Positions 1-7,062 of a stretch of DNA of 48,043 nt are shown in pieces. Source of the DNA: Burkholderiaceae bacterium (lineage in GTDB: Bacteria > Pseudomonadota > Gammaproteobacteria > Burkholderiales > Burkholderiaceae_C); assembly GCA_019745555.1 (NCBI GenBank), contig JAIESX010000038.1, forward strand, positions 1-48,043, in the 5' to 3' direction. Numbering within the stretch: position 1 is the stretch's first letter; each line of letters opens with the position of its first letter. The notes under the pieces were generated by a model. It was not told where the DNA came from, searched no databases, and saw only the letters and a list, made by a program, of their open reading frames with translations. The position numbers were made by a program, and so were the translations under genes.

Positions 1-1128
1 GATGGCTTGAAGGGCGAAGACGCCATGAGCAGCGAGCCGGTGAAACAGGCCATGGACCTGTGTGTGAGCTGCAAGGGCTGCAAGCGCGACTGCCCCACCG
101 GGGTGGATATGGCCAAGCTCAAGGTCGAGTTCCTGCAGCACTACAAGGCCAGGCATGGCCACACGCTCAAGGACAAGCTCGTCGGCCAGCTGCCCGACTA
201 TGCTCGCCACGCCGCCAAGATCGCCCCCGTGCTCAATCTGCGCGACAAGATCCCGCTCATGGCCCAGCTCAGTGAAAAGCTCTTCGGTTTTTCAGCGAAG
301 CGCAGCCTGCCGCAGTGGAAGAGCCAGCACTTCTTCAACACGCCGGTGTCGAGCGCCACGCGGGAGGAAGTGCTGACCGCCACCAAACCGGTCGTGCTCT
401 TTGTCGACACCTTCAACGGCTTTTTCGAATCCGACAACGCCCACGCTGCCCTGCAGGTGCTGCAGGCCGCGGGCTACACCGTGCACGTGGCCGGCAAGGT
501 CCAGGACGATGGCAAGCACCTCTGCTGCGGCCGTACTTTCCTCTCCGCCGGCATGGTCGATCAGGCCAAGGCCAAGGCGCGTGAGGTCGTGGAGAGTCTC
601 TTGCCCTTCGCCGAGAAAGGCATCGCCATCGTCGGCCTGGAGCCCAGCTGCCTGCTGACCCTGCGCGACGAGCTGCTGGTCATGGGCCTGGGCGAGGGCG
701 CGCAACAGATTGCCAGGAGCGCGCTGCTGTTCGAGGAGTTTCTGGCCCGTGAAGCCAAGGCCGGCCAGCTGGAAGCCTTCAAGGCCAAGCTCAAACCCGT
801 GAGCCAGCCTGTGCTGCTGCACGGCCACTGCCACCAGAAGGCCTTTGCCGCTGTCACGCCCGTGATGGAAGTGCTAGGCCTGATCCCCGGCGCCAAGCCC
901 GAACTCATCGAGTCCAGCTGCTGCGGCATGGCCGGCAGTTTCGGCTACGAGGCCGAGCACTACGACGTTTCCATGCAGATGGCCGAGGCCGCGCTACTGC
1001 CGGCGGTGCGCGCCAAAGCGGATGCGATTGTGGTGGCGGACGGCACGAGCTGCCGGCACCAGATTGCCGATGGGGCACAGCGCGAGGCGGTGCATGTGGC
1101 GAAGCTGCTGGCCGCGCAGCTGGGTTAG
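1..1128 (+). CDS. FAD-linked oxidoreductase with Fe-S/CCG domains, C-terminal part (YdiJ/D-lactate dehydrogenase-like), 5' end outside window
   Basis: The frame is open from the first base, so this is the C-terminal 375 residues of a larger protein. A ferredoxin-like cluster motif CVSCKGCKRDCP (cysteines at visible residues 21, 24, 27, 31) is followed by two heterodisulfide-reductase-type cysteine-rich repeats (CCGRTFLSAG and SSCCGMAGSFGYE, with HGHCHQK between). This order is typical of the tail of about 1000-residue fusion proteins with an N-terminal FAD-binding oxidase domain, such as YdiJ and related 2-hydroxyacid dehydrogenases. They oxidise a hydroxy acid and pass electrons through Fe-S clusters. 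The substrate cannot be told from this part. A GlpC/LutA-like separate subunit is the alternative, but the in-frame upstream sequence argues for a fusion. Confidence 0.85.
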   Translation, partial: DGLKGEDAMSSEPVKQAMDLCVSCKGCKRDCPTGVDMAKLKVEFLQHYKARHGHTLKDKLVGQLPDYARHAAKIAPVLNLRDKIPLMAQLSEKLFGFSAKRSLPQWKSQHFFNTPVSSATREEVLTATKPVVLFVDTFNGFFESDNAHAALQVLQAAGYTVHVAGKVQDDGKHLCCGRTFLSAGMVDQAKAKAREVVESLLPFAEKGIAIVGLEPSCLLTLRDELLVMGLGEGAQQIARSALLFEEFLAREAKAGQLEAFKAKLKPVSQPVLLHGHCHQKAFAAVTPVMEVLGLIPGAKPELIESSCCGMAGSFGYEAEHYDVSMQMAEAALLPAVRAKADAIVVADGTSCRHQIADGAQREAVHVAKLLAAQLG

Positions 1129-1205
1129 GGACTGAGTCGATGTGCGTTCATGCCTGCTGAAGCCTGTCTCGGGGGAGACCGATTCGGCTCAGGCACACTC
1201 ATGCC

Positions 1206-2417
1206 ATGAGCGCGAGTCCAGCCGACACCAAACATCGTCTTCGAGGCCACGCCCCCGAGGTTTTCCTCGCTTTCCTCAAGCTGGGCCTGACCTCCTTCGG
1301 TGGCCCGGTGGCCCACCTGGGTTATTTCCGCACCGAGTTTGTCGAGCGCCGCGGCTGGCTGGACGAGAAGAGCTACGCTGATCTGGTGGCCCTGTGCCAG
1401 TTCCTCCCCGGGCCGGCCAGCAGCCAGGTGGGCATGGCCCTGGGCCTGCAGCGCGCGGGCTGGCTGGGCTCGCTGATGGCCTGGATCGGCTTCACCTTGC
1501 CATCGGCGCTGGCGCTGATCGCCTTTGCCTACGGCATCGCGCAGTACGGCGGGCTGGCGGCTTCCGGTGCGGTGCATGGGCTCAAGGTGGTGGCTGTTGC
1601 CGTGGTGGCGCAGGCCGTATGGGGCATGGCCAAGTCCCTGTGCCCGGACCGCACGCGCGCCGCCCTGGCCATCTTTGCGGCGCTGCTGACGCTGCTGCTG
1701 CCGACCTGGCTGGGCCAGATCGGCGCCATCCTGGCCTGTGGCCTGGTGGGCTGGTGGCTGGTGCGGCTGGCGCACCAGGAGCCTGTGCCTCACACAGGCT
1801 ACGGCGTCTCGCGCACGGCGGGCACGCTGGCGTTGCTGCTGTTTGCCCTGCTGCTCTTCGGCCTGCCGCTGCTGGTGCTGGCCACGGGCTCTCCGCTCTG
1901 GGCGCTGGTCGAGGGCTTCTATCGCTCGGGCTCGCTGGTCTTCGGCGGCGGCCATGTGGTGCTGCCGCTGCTGCAGTCCACCGTGGTTCCCGGTGGCGCC
2001 GTCAATAACGCGGAATTCCTCGCAGGCTACGGCGCTGCGCAGGTCGTGCCGGGTCCGCTCTTCACGTTTGCGGCCTATCTCGGCGCCGTCATGGATGGGC
2101 CGCTCTCGGGCTGGCAGGGGGGGCTGCTGTTCCTCGTCGTGATCTTCGTGCCGGCCTGGCTGCTGGTGGTAGGCGCGCTGCCCTTCTGGGATGCGCTGCG
2201 CCAGGGCGATGCCGTGCGCAACGCCATGGCCGGTGTCAACGCCGGTGTGGTGGGCATCCTGCTGTCGGCCCTGTACGACCCGGTGTGGACCAGCGCCATC
2301 CATGGCCGCGCGGACTTCGGCCTCGCGCTTGCGGCCTTCGGCCTGCTGGTCTATGCGCGGACCTCGCCGGTGCTCGTGGTCCTGTTCGGCGCGGTAGCCG
2401 GCCATCTGCTGCTCTGA
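1206..2417 (+). CDS. chrA: Chromate efflux transporter ChrA (CHR family)
   Basis: The 403-residue membrane protein has the two-halved architecture of long-chain CHR transporters. The N-terminal half carries FLKLGLTSFGGPVAHLGYF and the FLPGPASSQVGMALG segment; the C-terminal half repeats them as SLVFGGGHVVLPLL and QVVPGPLFTFAAYLG. Family members export chromate across the inner membrane. Many CHR proteins have never been tested for chromate, so the substrate is inferred. The gene stands 77 bp after the oxidoreductase and 32 bp before the TonB-like gene on the same strand. No ChrB-like regulator lies next to it. Confidence 0.9.
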   Translation: MSASPADTKHRLRGHAPEVFLAFLKLGLTSFGGPVAHLGYFRTEFVERRGWLDEKSYADLVALCQFLPGPASSQVGMALGLQRAGWLGSLMAWIGFTLPSALALIAFAYGIAQYGGLAASGAVHGLKVVAVAVVAQAVWGMAKSLCPDRTRAALAIFAALLTLLLPTWLGQIGAILACGLVGWWLVRLAHQEPVPHTGYGVSRTAGTLALLLFALLLFGLPLLVLATGSPLWALVEGFYRSGSLVFGGGHVVLPLLQSTVVPGGAVNNAEFLAGYGAAQVVPGPLFTFAAYLGAVMDGPLSGWQGGLLFLVVIFVPAWLLVVGALPFWDALRQGDAVRNAMAGVNAGVVGILLSALYDPVWTSAIHGRADFGLALAAFGLLVYARTSPVLVVLFGAVAGHLLL

Positions 2418-2449
2418 GCCTGCCCGCCAAGTTCGCCACCTTCCGTTCC

Positions 2450-3298
2450 ATGAAGTTTTTCCTCGCGCGGCAGTCTCTGCCCGGACGGCGCCAGGCCCTC
2501 GCGCTTGCCTTGTCCCTGGTCTTGCATGGGCTGGCACTCGTTGCCGTGCAGCAGCACCGGGCTGAGCGCCTGCCGCCGCCTGTGCCCGCCGAGGATGAGG
2601 TCATGGTGCTCGAAGTGGCGCCTGTGCCTGCGAAGCCGGCCCGTCCCGAGCCTGTGGCGCGAGCGCCGAGCCTGGCTGCCGCCCCCGGTCTTGCCGTCGC
2701 TCCCACACCCGATCGCGAGCCGGCCTTCATGGCGGCGCCGCCGGCTCCGACGGCGCAGGAGTGGGCCCTGGCCAGCACCTACAAGCTCAAGAACAGCAAG
2801 CGCTACCGCTACACATGGGGGCAGCAGGTGCGAAGCATGATGGGCACGGCCTACGAGGGTGTGGACCAGGGGCTGGTGCGCTTTCGCATCGAGATCGCGC
2901 CCGACGGGCGCCTGACGCGGCTGGAGACGCTGTGGTCGACCTCGGAGACGGCCGAGCGTCTGGCGCGTCAGGCGGTGCAGGCCATGCCGCCGCTGCCGCC
3001 CACGCCGACGGGGCGGCCCCTGATCTTCGAGCAGACCATCTCCTTCCAGCCCTTCGATGCCGGCGGGCCGCCGATCTACAAGAACGACTGCTTGCCCGAT
3101 CCCCCGGCTTTCCGCAACCCCTTTGCCTGGGATGGCCGTTCCGCACCGGCGCGTGCCGATTCTGCGCCACAGGCTGCGCTCGATCCTCAGGAAGTGGAGG
3201 AATGCCTCAAGAGCCTGCCTGAGGACTCGATCGAGGCGGAGAGCGCCCACGACCGACGGCAACTGGAGCAGTGGGGTTCGGGGTGCCTGGCGCGCTGA
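2450..3298 (+). CDS. TonB-like energy transducer protein
   Basis: The ATG at 2450 gives a 282-residue protein starting MKFFLARQSLPGRRQ, then one hydrophobic segment at about residues 14-33. A Pro/Ala-rich stretch (about 40-95) follows, then a globular region with the pattern of a TonB C-terminal domain (VRFRIEIAPDGRLTRLETLWSTSETAERLARQAVQAMPPLPP). This layout is that of inner-membrane TonB-family proteins. The C-terminal 80 residues after that domain are longer than usual and carry three cysteines. No exbB/exbD or receptor gene is adjacent, so its partner is unknown. The frame is open further upstream, but that would overlap chrA widely and lose the membrane anchor at the N-terminus. Confidence 0.7.
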   Translation: MKFFLARQSLPGRRQALALALSLVLHGLALVAVQQHRAERLPPPVPAEDEVMVLEVAPVPAKPARPEPVARAPSLAAAPGLAVAPTPDREPAFMAAPPAPTAQEWALASTYKLKNSKRYRYTWGQQVRSMMGTAYEGVDQGLVRFRIEIAPDGRLTRLETLWSTSETAERLARQAVQAMPPLPPTPTGRPLIFEQTISFQPFDAGGPPIYKNDCLPDPPAFRNPFAWDGRSAPARADSAPQAALDPQEVEECLKSLPEDSIEAESAHDRRQLEQWGSGCLAR

Positions 3299-3422
3299 GC
3301 GGGGCAGCAGGTTCTTTCTGCGAGGGGCGCGTTCGGCGAGAGCGCGAACCGTCCCGGACGGCCTCGACAGAGCGACCGCGGCCTGCCGCCAACGTGCTCT
3401 CGGGGCGGCTTTGGCACCCCTC

Positions 3423-4310
3423 TCAACCGAGTGTCATCTGCTGCAAGCGTTCGACAAACCAGTGGCCTGCCGGTCCCATGCCCTGCGGGCGCCAGGCCAC
3501 GCTGAGCTGCAGCCGGGGCTTGGGGGCGGCGACCTTGAGAGGCACGAGGCGGCCCTGGTCGATGGCGGGCTGGGCGATCCAGCTGGGCAGGAAGCCCACG
3601 CCCACGCCAGCTTCCTGGGCGCGCAGCTTGGCCTGCAGACCGGCCACCGTCAGCACATCGGCCGCGCCCTCGATACCGCTGGAGCGTGGGCGCATGCTGC
3701 GTGAGGAGTCGGCGATCACCACCCAGCGCTGCTGGCGCAGCGCCGTGAGCTTCACGGGCTGGGGCTCGCGCGCGAGCGGGTGGTCCGGCGCCACGGCGAA
3801 GACGAAGGGCAGTTGGCCCAGGGGGCGGTGCGAGATGCCCATGGCGCCGCTGGCGCTGACTTCGGCCAGTGCGATGTCCGCGCGCTGGGTCACCAGCGCT
3901 TCCCAGACGCCACCCAAGACCTCCGAGAGCAGACGGATGCGCGTGGGATGGCCTTCGGCATAGAAGTCCCGCACGACCTGCAGCAGCGCGTCCGCCGGCA
4001 GCAGCTCGTTGCTGGCGATCACCAGCTCCGACTCCCAGCCCTGGCCCAGGGTGCGCATGCGCCGCTCCAGCGCGCCTGCGCTGTCGAGCAGGGCGCGGCC
4101 CTCTTCGAGCAAAAGGCGCCCGGCCTCGGTGAGCAGGGCGCGGTGGCCGCTGCGGTCGAAGACCTGCACGCCCAGATCGTCCTCGAGCTTGCGCACGGTG
4201 TAGGAGAGGGTGGAGGTGGTGCGGTGCAGCTCCTCGGCCGCGGCGGCAAAGCTGCCGCGCCGCGCGATGGCGTCCAGCACCTGCAGGGCATCGAGGGTGA
4301 GACGGGGCAC
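3423..4310 (-). CDS. LysR-family transcriptional regulator, YhaJ-like
   Basis: The protein has an N-terminal winged HTH (LTLDALQVLDAIARRGSFAA and the following residues) and a LysR substrate-binding domain. It resembles E. coli YhaJ in the HTH and in the RADIALA region, by eye. I chose the GTG start at 4310 (295 aa) because an AGGAAA ribosome-binding site lies 5 bp before it, and the HTH then begins three residues in, as in the second YhaJ-like regulator of this window. A start at 4370 would add 20 residues and run over the 15-bp palindrome at 4322-4336. It is divergent from the EamA-pirin operon, which it probably controls. YhaJ senses quinone-type aromatics in E. coli; the effector here is unknown. 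Confidence 0.85.
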   Translation of the reverse strand: MPRLTLDALQVLDAIARRGSFAAAAEELHRTTSTLSYTVRKLEDDLGVQVFDRSGHRALLTEAGRLLLEEGRALLDSAGALERRMRTLGQGWESELVIASNELLPADALLQVVRDFYAEGHPTRIRLLSEVLGGVWEALVTQRADIALAEVSASGAMGISHRPLGQLPFVFAVAPDHPLAREPQPVKLTALRQQRWVVIADSSRSMRPRSSGIEGAADVLTVAGLQAKLRAQEAGVGVGFLPSWIAQPAIDQGRLVPLKVAAPKPRLQLSVAWRPQGMGPAGHWFVERLQQMTLG

Positions 4311-4321
4311 CGGATTTCCTG

Positions 4322-4336
4322 TTCGAAAAATTCGAA
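4322..4336. promoter_or_regulatory. Palindromic LysR-type operator candidate (TTCGAA-AAA-TTCGAA)
   Basis: TTCGAAAAATTCGAA is a 15-bp inverted repeat that fits the LysR T-N11-A pattern. It lies 12 bp upstream of the regulator's GTG start, in the gap between the divergent LysR and EamA genes. The second YhaJ-like regulator at 21401-22375 has a palindrome of the same size and the same TTC-N9-GAA ends 17 bp upstream of its own start, which supports function for both. Confidence 0.55.
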
Positions 4337-4417
4337 GAAGTCTGGCAAATATATCCGCTTTCATTGCCACGGCTTGGTCTCTACATTACCTGCATCCACC
4401 CACTTCGGATTTTTCGC

Positions 4418-4498
4418 ATGAATCACCCCACTTGGCACTCCCCGCAGCCGCTTGCCGCCGCGGCGTTGCTGTGCTCCCTCCCGGAGCGGCCGCTATGA
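4418..4498 (+). CDS. Possible 26-aa leader peptide upstream of the EamA transporter
   Basis: An ATG opens a 26-codon frame (MNHPTWHSPQPLAAAALLC followed by SLPERPL). Its TGA stop overlaps the ATG of the EamA gene as ATGA. It starts about 80 bp downstream of the LysR palindrome. The ribosome-binding site before it is weak, while the EamA start has its own GGAG. The exact start/stop overlap suggests translational coupling, but a frame of this size can arise by chance in GC-rich DNA. No similarity is recognised. Confidence 0.3.
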   Translation: MNHPTWHSPQPLAAAALLCSLPERPL

Positions 4499-5370
4499 GC
4501 CTGCTGCTGCTTCTGCTCAACGGCACGCTGATCGCCGGCATCTATGTGCTGGCCAAGCGCGCGCGCGCGGACGGGCTCTCGCCCCTGGGCGTGCTGGCGT
4601 GGCAGCTGCTGATCGCGGCGCCCGCGGTCACCGTGGTGGCGGCCGTTGCGGGCCGCCTGCCCACGCTCAACCGCAGCAGCGTGCGCTACGCCGCCGTGGC
4701 CGGGGCGCTGGGCATCAGCGCGCCCAATGCCATCACCTTCACGGCCCTGGCCCATATCCCGGCCGGCGTGGTGGGCGTGATCGGCGCGCTCTCGCCGCTC
4801 TTCACCTACCTCATCGCGCTGGCCATGCGTGTGGAGCGGCTGCGGCGCTGGGGCCTGGTGGGTGTGCTGCTGGGCCTGGCGGGCACGCTGGCCCTGGTGC
4901 TGCCGCGCAGCGACGGCATCGACGCGCACATGCTGCCCTGGGCCCTGCTGGCCGTGGCCGGGCCGCTGTTCCTGGCGGCGGGCAATCTGTTCCGCTCCCT
5001 GGCCTGGCCGCCGGGGTTGCACCCGCTCTCGGCAGCCAGTCTGATGCTGGTGATCCAGGCGCTGGTGCTGGTGCCGGCGGCGCTGCTCAGCGGGCACCTG
5101 CCGGGCCTGGACACGCTGGCGCTGGACACGCGCATGGCACTGGTGGCCGCAGGCCTGCTGACCACGCTGTTCTACCTCACGGCCTTCGAGCTGCAGCGCA
5201 TCGCGGGGCCGGTGGTGGTGGGGCAGCTGGGCTACGTGATCACGCTGGCCACCATCGCCCTGGGCGTGCTGGTCTTCGGCGAGCGCCACGGTGCCGCCAC
5301 CGTGGCGGCCATGCTCGCCGTGCTCGCGGGCATTGCGCTGCTGCATGCCAGCGCGAGGCGGCCATCATGA
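4495..5370 (+). CDS. EamA/DMT-superfamily transporter
   Basis: The ATG at 4495 has a GGAG site 8 bp upstream and gives a 291-residue protein made of about ten hydrophobic segments in two repeats, the standard drug/metabolite transporter layout. Typical elements are AHIPAGVVGVIGALSPLFTYLIAL in the first half and the AGPVVVGQLGYVITLATIALGVLVFGER segment in the second EamA domain. Such proteins export small metabolites or drugs from the cytoplasm; the substrate cannot be predicted. The stop overlaps the pirin start (ATGA), so the two are an operon divergent from the YhaJ-like LysR gene. Confidence 0.9.
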   Translation: MSLLLLLLNGTLIAGIYVLAKRARADGLSPLGVLAWQLLIAAPAVTVVAAVAGRLPTLNRSSVRYAAVAGALGISAPNAITFTALAHIPAGVVGVIGALSPLFTYLIALAMRVERLRRWGLVGVLLGLAGTLALVLPRSDGIDAHMLPWALLAVAGPLFLAAGNLFRSLAWPPGLHPLSAASLMLVIQALVLVPAALLSGHLPGLDTLALDTRMALVAAGLLTTLFYLTAFELQRIAGPVVVGQLGYVITLATIALGVLVFGERHGAATVAAMLAVLAGIALLHASARRPS

Positions 5371-6068
5371 TGCGCCTGCGCCGCTCGGCCGAGCGCGGCC
5401 GCTTTCGCAATGCGTGGCTGGACGCGCGCTTCTCCTTCAACTTCGGCAGCTATCAGGCGCCGGGCTACGCGGGCTATTCCGACCTGCTGGTGTTCAACGA
5501 GGACCATGTGGCGCCCGGCGGCGGCTTCACGGCCCACGGGCACGCGGACGTGGAGGTCATGTCCTATCCGCTCGCCGGCGTGGTGGAGCACCGCGATTCC
5601 CTGGGCCACCGCGAGCTCATGCGCCCGGGAGATGTGCACCTGATGCGCGCGGGCCGCGGCATCGTGCACAGCGAGATGAACGGTTCGGCCGAGCTGCCGG
5701 AGCAGCACCTGCAGTGGTGGATCCGTCCGGCCGTGGCCGGCCTGGCGCCGGGGTACGAGAAGCTGAGCCTGACGCGCGCGGACAAGCTCAACCAGTGGCG
5801 GCTGCTGGCCGCGCCCGAGTGGCAGCCCGGTGTGCTGCCACTGGCGCAGGATGCGCGCGTCTGGGTGGCGCTGCTCGAAGACCATGTGCTGCCCTGGCGG
5901 CCGCCACCCGGCCGCCGCAGCTATGTGCATGTGGCGGCCGGCGCGCTGGCGCTCAATGGCGCGGTGCTGCAGGCGGGCGACGCGGTCTTTGTGGAAGGGG
6001 AGGAGCGGCTTGAATTCCGAGCCGGGCCCGGGGACTCGGCCGAGCTGCTGCTGTTCGACCTGCGCTGA
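5367..6068 (+). CDS. Pirin-family protein (bicupin), first of three in the window
   Basis: The 233-residue bicupin has the pirin N-terminal metal site: AHGHADVEVMSYPLAG supplies two His and GRGIVHSEMN supplies the third His and the Glu. Bacterial pirins of this YhhW/YhaK type are Fe- or Zn-binding cupins; some show quercetin 2,3-dioxygenase activity, others respond to redox state. Its start overlaps the EamA stop. A second ATG directly follows the first, so the start is uncertain by one codon. The combination with a YhaJ-like regulator suggests a role with quinones or other electrophiles; this is inference from context. Confidence 0.9.
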   Translation: MMRLRRSAERGRFRNAWLDARFSFNFGSYQAPGYAGYSDLLVFNEDHVAPGGGFTAHGHADVEVMSYPLAGVVEHRDSLGHRELMRPGDVHLMRAGRGIVHSEMNGSAELPEQHLQWWIRPAVAGLAPGYEKLSLTRADKLNQWRLLAAPEWQPGVLPLAQDARVWVALLEDHVLPWRPPPGRRSYVHVAAGALALNGAVLQAGDAVFVEGEERLEFRAGPGDSAELLLFDLR

Positions 6069-6080
6069 AGCGTCGACCCG

Positions 6081-6965
6081 TCAGCGCGCGCCCTCGATCA
6101 GGCGCTCCAGCCGCTCGATGCGGTGGCGCTGCGCGGTGGTGATGGCGTAGAAGTGCTCCTGCAGCTGCGTGGACTGGCCCACGCGCACCAGGCTGCCGGT
6201 GCGCAGCTCGTCCTGCACCACCACCTCGGGCAGCAGGGCGAGCCAGCCGCTGTCGCGCGCGATCAGGCGCAGCATGGCCATGTCGTCCACCTCGGCGCGC
6301 AGCCGCGGCCTGGCGCCGGCCGTGAGGCACAGCGCGTCGAACTGCGCCCGCAGCGCATGGCGCGGGCCGGGCAGGGCGATGTCGATGCCGTCCAGGTCTT
6401 CGGGGATGCGCAGGGTGCGGCCGGCCCAGGCGCTGGCCGGGCCCACGACCGAGATGGCCTGGCTGCCGAGGAAGCGGCAGTGCAGGGCGCGCTCCGGGTC
6501 CGAGGTCACGGCCTCGTTGGCCAGCACCACGTCCAGCTGGTGCTGCAGCAGCCGTTCCAGCAGGCCCTCGAGCTGGCCGGACTCCAGGGTGAGCACCACC
6601 GAGGGGTCGGCGAGCAGGGGGCGGATCCAGTTTTCCTGGTAGTTGCGCGAGAGCGTGGCCACGCTGCCCACGCGCAGCCGCTCCATGCCCTCGCTGCGAC
6701 CCTGCAGCCGGCCCAGCAGCTCCTGGCCCAGGCCGAAGATGTTCTCGGCATAGGCCAGCACCAGATGCCCGGTCTCGGTCAGCACCAGACGCCGGCCGTC
6801 GCGTTCGAACAGGGCCTCGCCCAGCCGCTCCTCGAGCTGGCGGATCTGGGCCGAGAGCGCGGACTGCGAGATGTGCAGGGCCTGGGCCGCGCGCGTCAGA
6901 TGCCCCTCCTTGGCCACACGCCAGAAGTAGAGCAGGTGGTGGAAATTGAGCTGTTCGAGGTTCAT
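6081..6965 (-). CDS. LysR-family regulator, NhaR-like, divergent from dabBA
   Basis: The start at 6965 gives a 294-residue protein beginning MNLEQLNFHHLLYFWRVAKE, the characteristic opening of NhaR-like LysR regulators. The HTH (ALHISQSALSAQIRQLEERL) and the effector-binding domain are complete. The ORF is open upstream, but those residues would cross the palindromic promoter region. It is divergently transcribed from dabB, 97 bp away, and is the likely regulator of the inorganic carbon uptake genes. NhaR itself responds to sodium in E. coli; LysR genes are commonly found next to DUF2309/dabA genes, so a CO2/bicarbonate- or ion-linked signal is inferred. Confidence 0.88.
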   Translation of the reverse strand: MNLEQLNFHHLLYFWRVAKEGHLTRAAQALHISQSALSAQIRQLEERLGEALFERDGRRLVLTETGHLVLAYAENIFGLGQELLGRLQGRSEGMERLRVGSVATLSRNYQENWIRPLLADPSVVLTLESGQLEGLLERLLQHQLDVVLANEAVTSDPERALHCRFLGSQAISVVGPASAWAGRTLRIPEDLDGIDIALPGPRHALRAQFDALCLTAGARPRLRAEVDDMAMLRLIARDSGWLALLPEVVVQDELRTGSLVRVGQSTQLQEHFYAITTAQRHRIERLERLIEGAR

Positions 6966-7013
6966 TGTTCTGTAAAAATGAACGAAACATTCTGAACAAT
7001 GTATTTTACAGAA
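6963..7013. promoter_or_regulatory. Two interleaved perfect inverted repeats: operator region of the LysR-dabBA divergent promoter
   Basis: CATTGTTC (6963-6970) pairs with GAACAATG (6994-7001), and TTCTGTAAAA (6968-6977) pairs with TTTTACAGAA (7004-7013). Both are perfect and they interlock, so the two hairpins or dyads exclude each other. The first dyad includes the regulator's own start codon. The region is AT-rich inside GC-rich DNA, as expected of a promoter with LysR binding sites. Strong -35/-10 hexamers are not obvious; TATTTT at 7002-7007 may serve as -10 for dabB. Confidence 0.7.
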
Positions 7014-7062
7014 TGAATGCTGCGGGGCAACATCACGCCCATCTTCCGCAGAACCCCACACC

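Noticed and set aside
3299..3422. 124-bp convergent gap between the TonB-like and LysR genes
   Set aside because: Short GC-rich inverted stretches occur, but none has a convincing stem plus T-run, so no terminator is called.
4311..4370. Longer N-terminus (20 residues) for the first LysR gene
   Set aside because: The extra residues would cover the palindromic operator, and the GTG at 4310 has the better ribosome-binding site.
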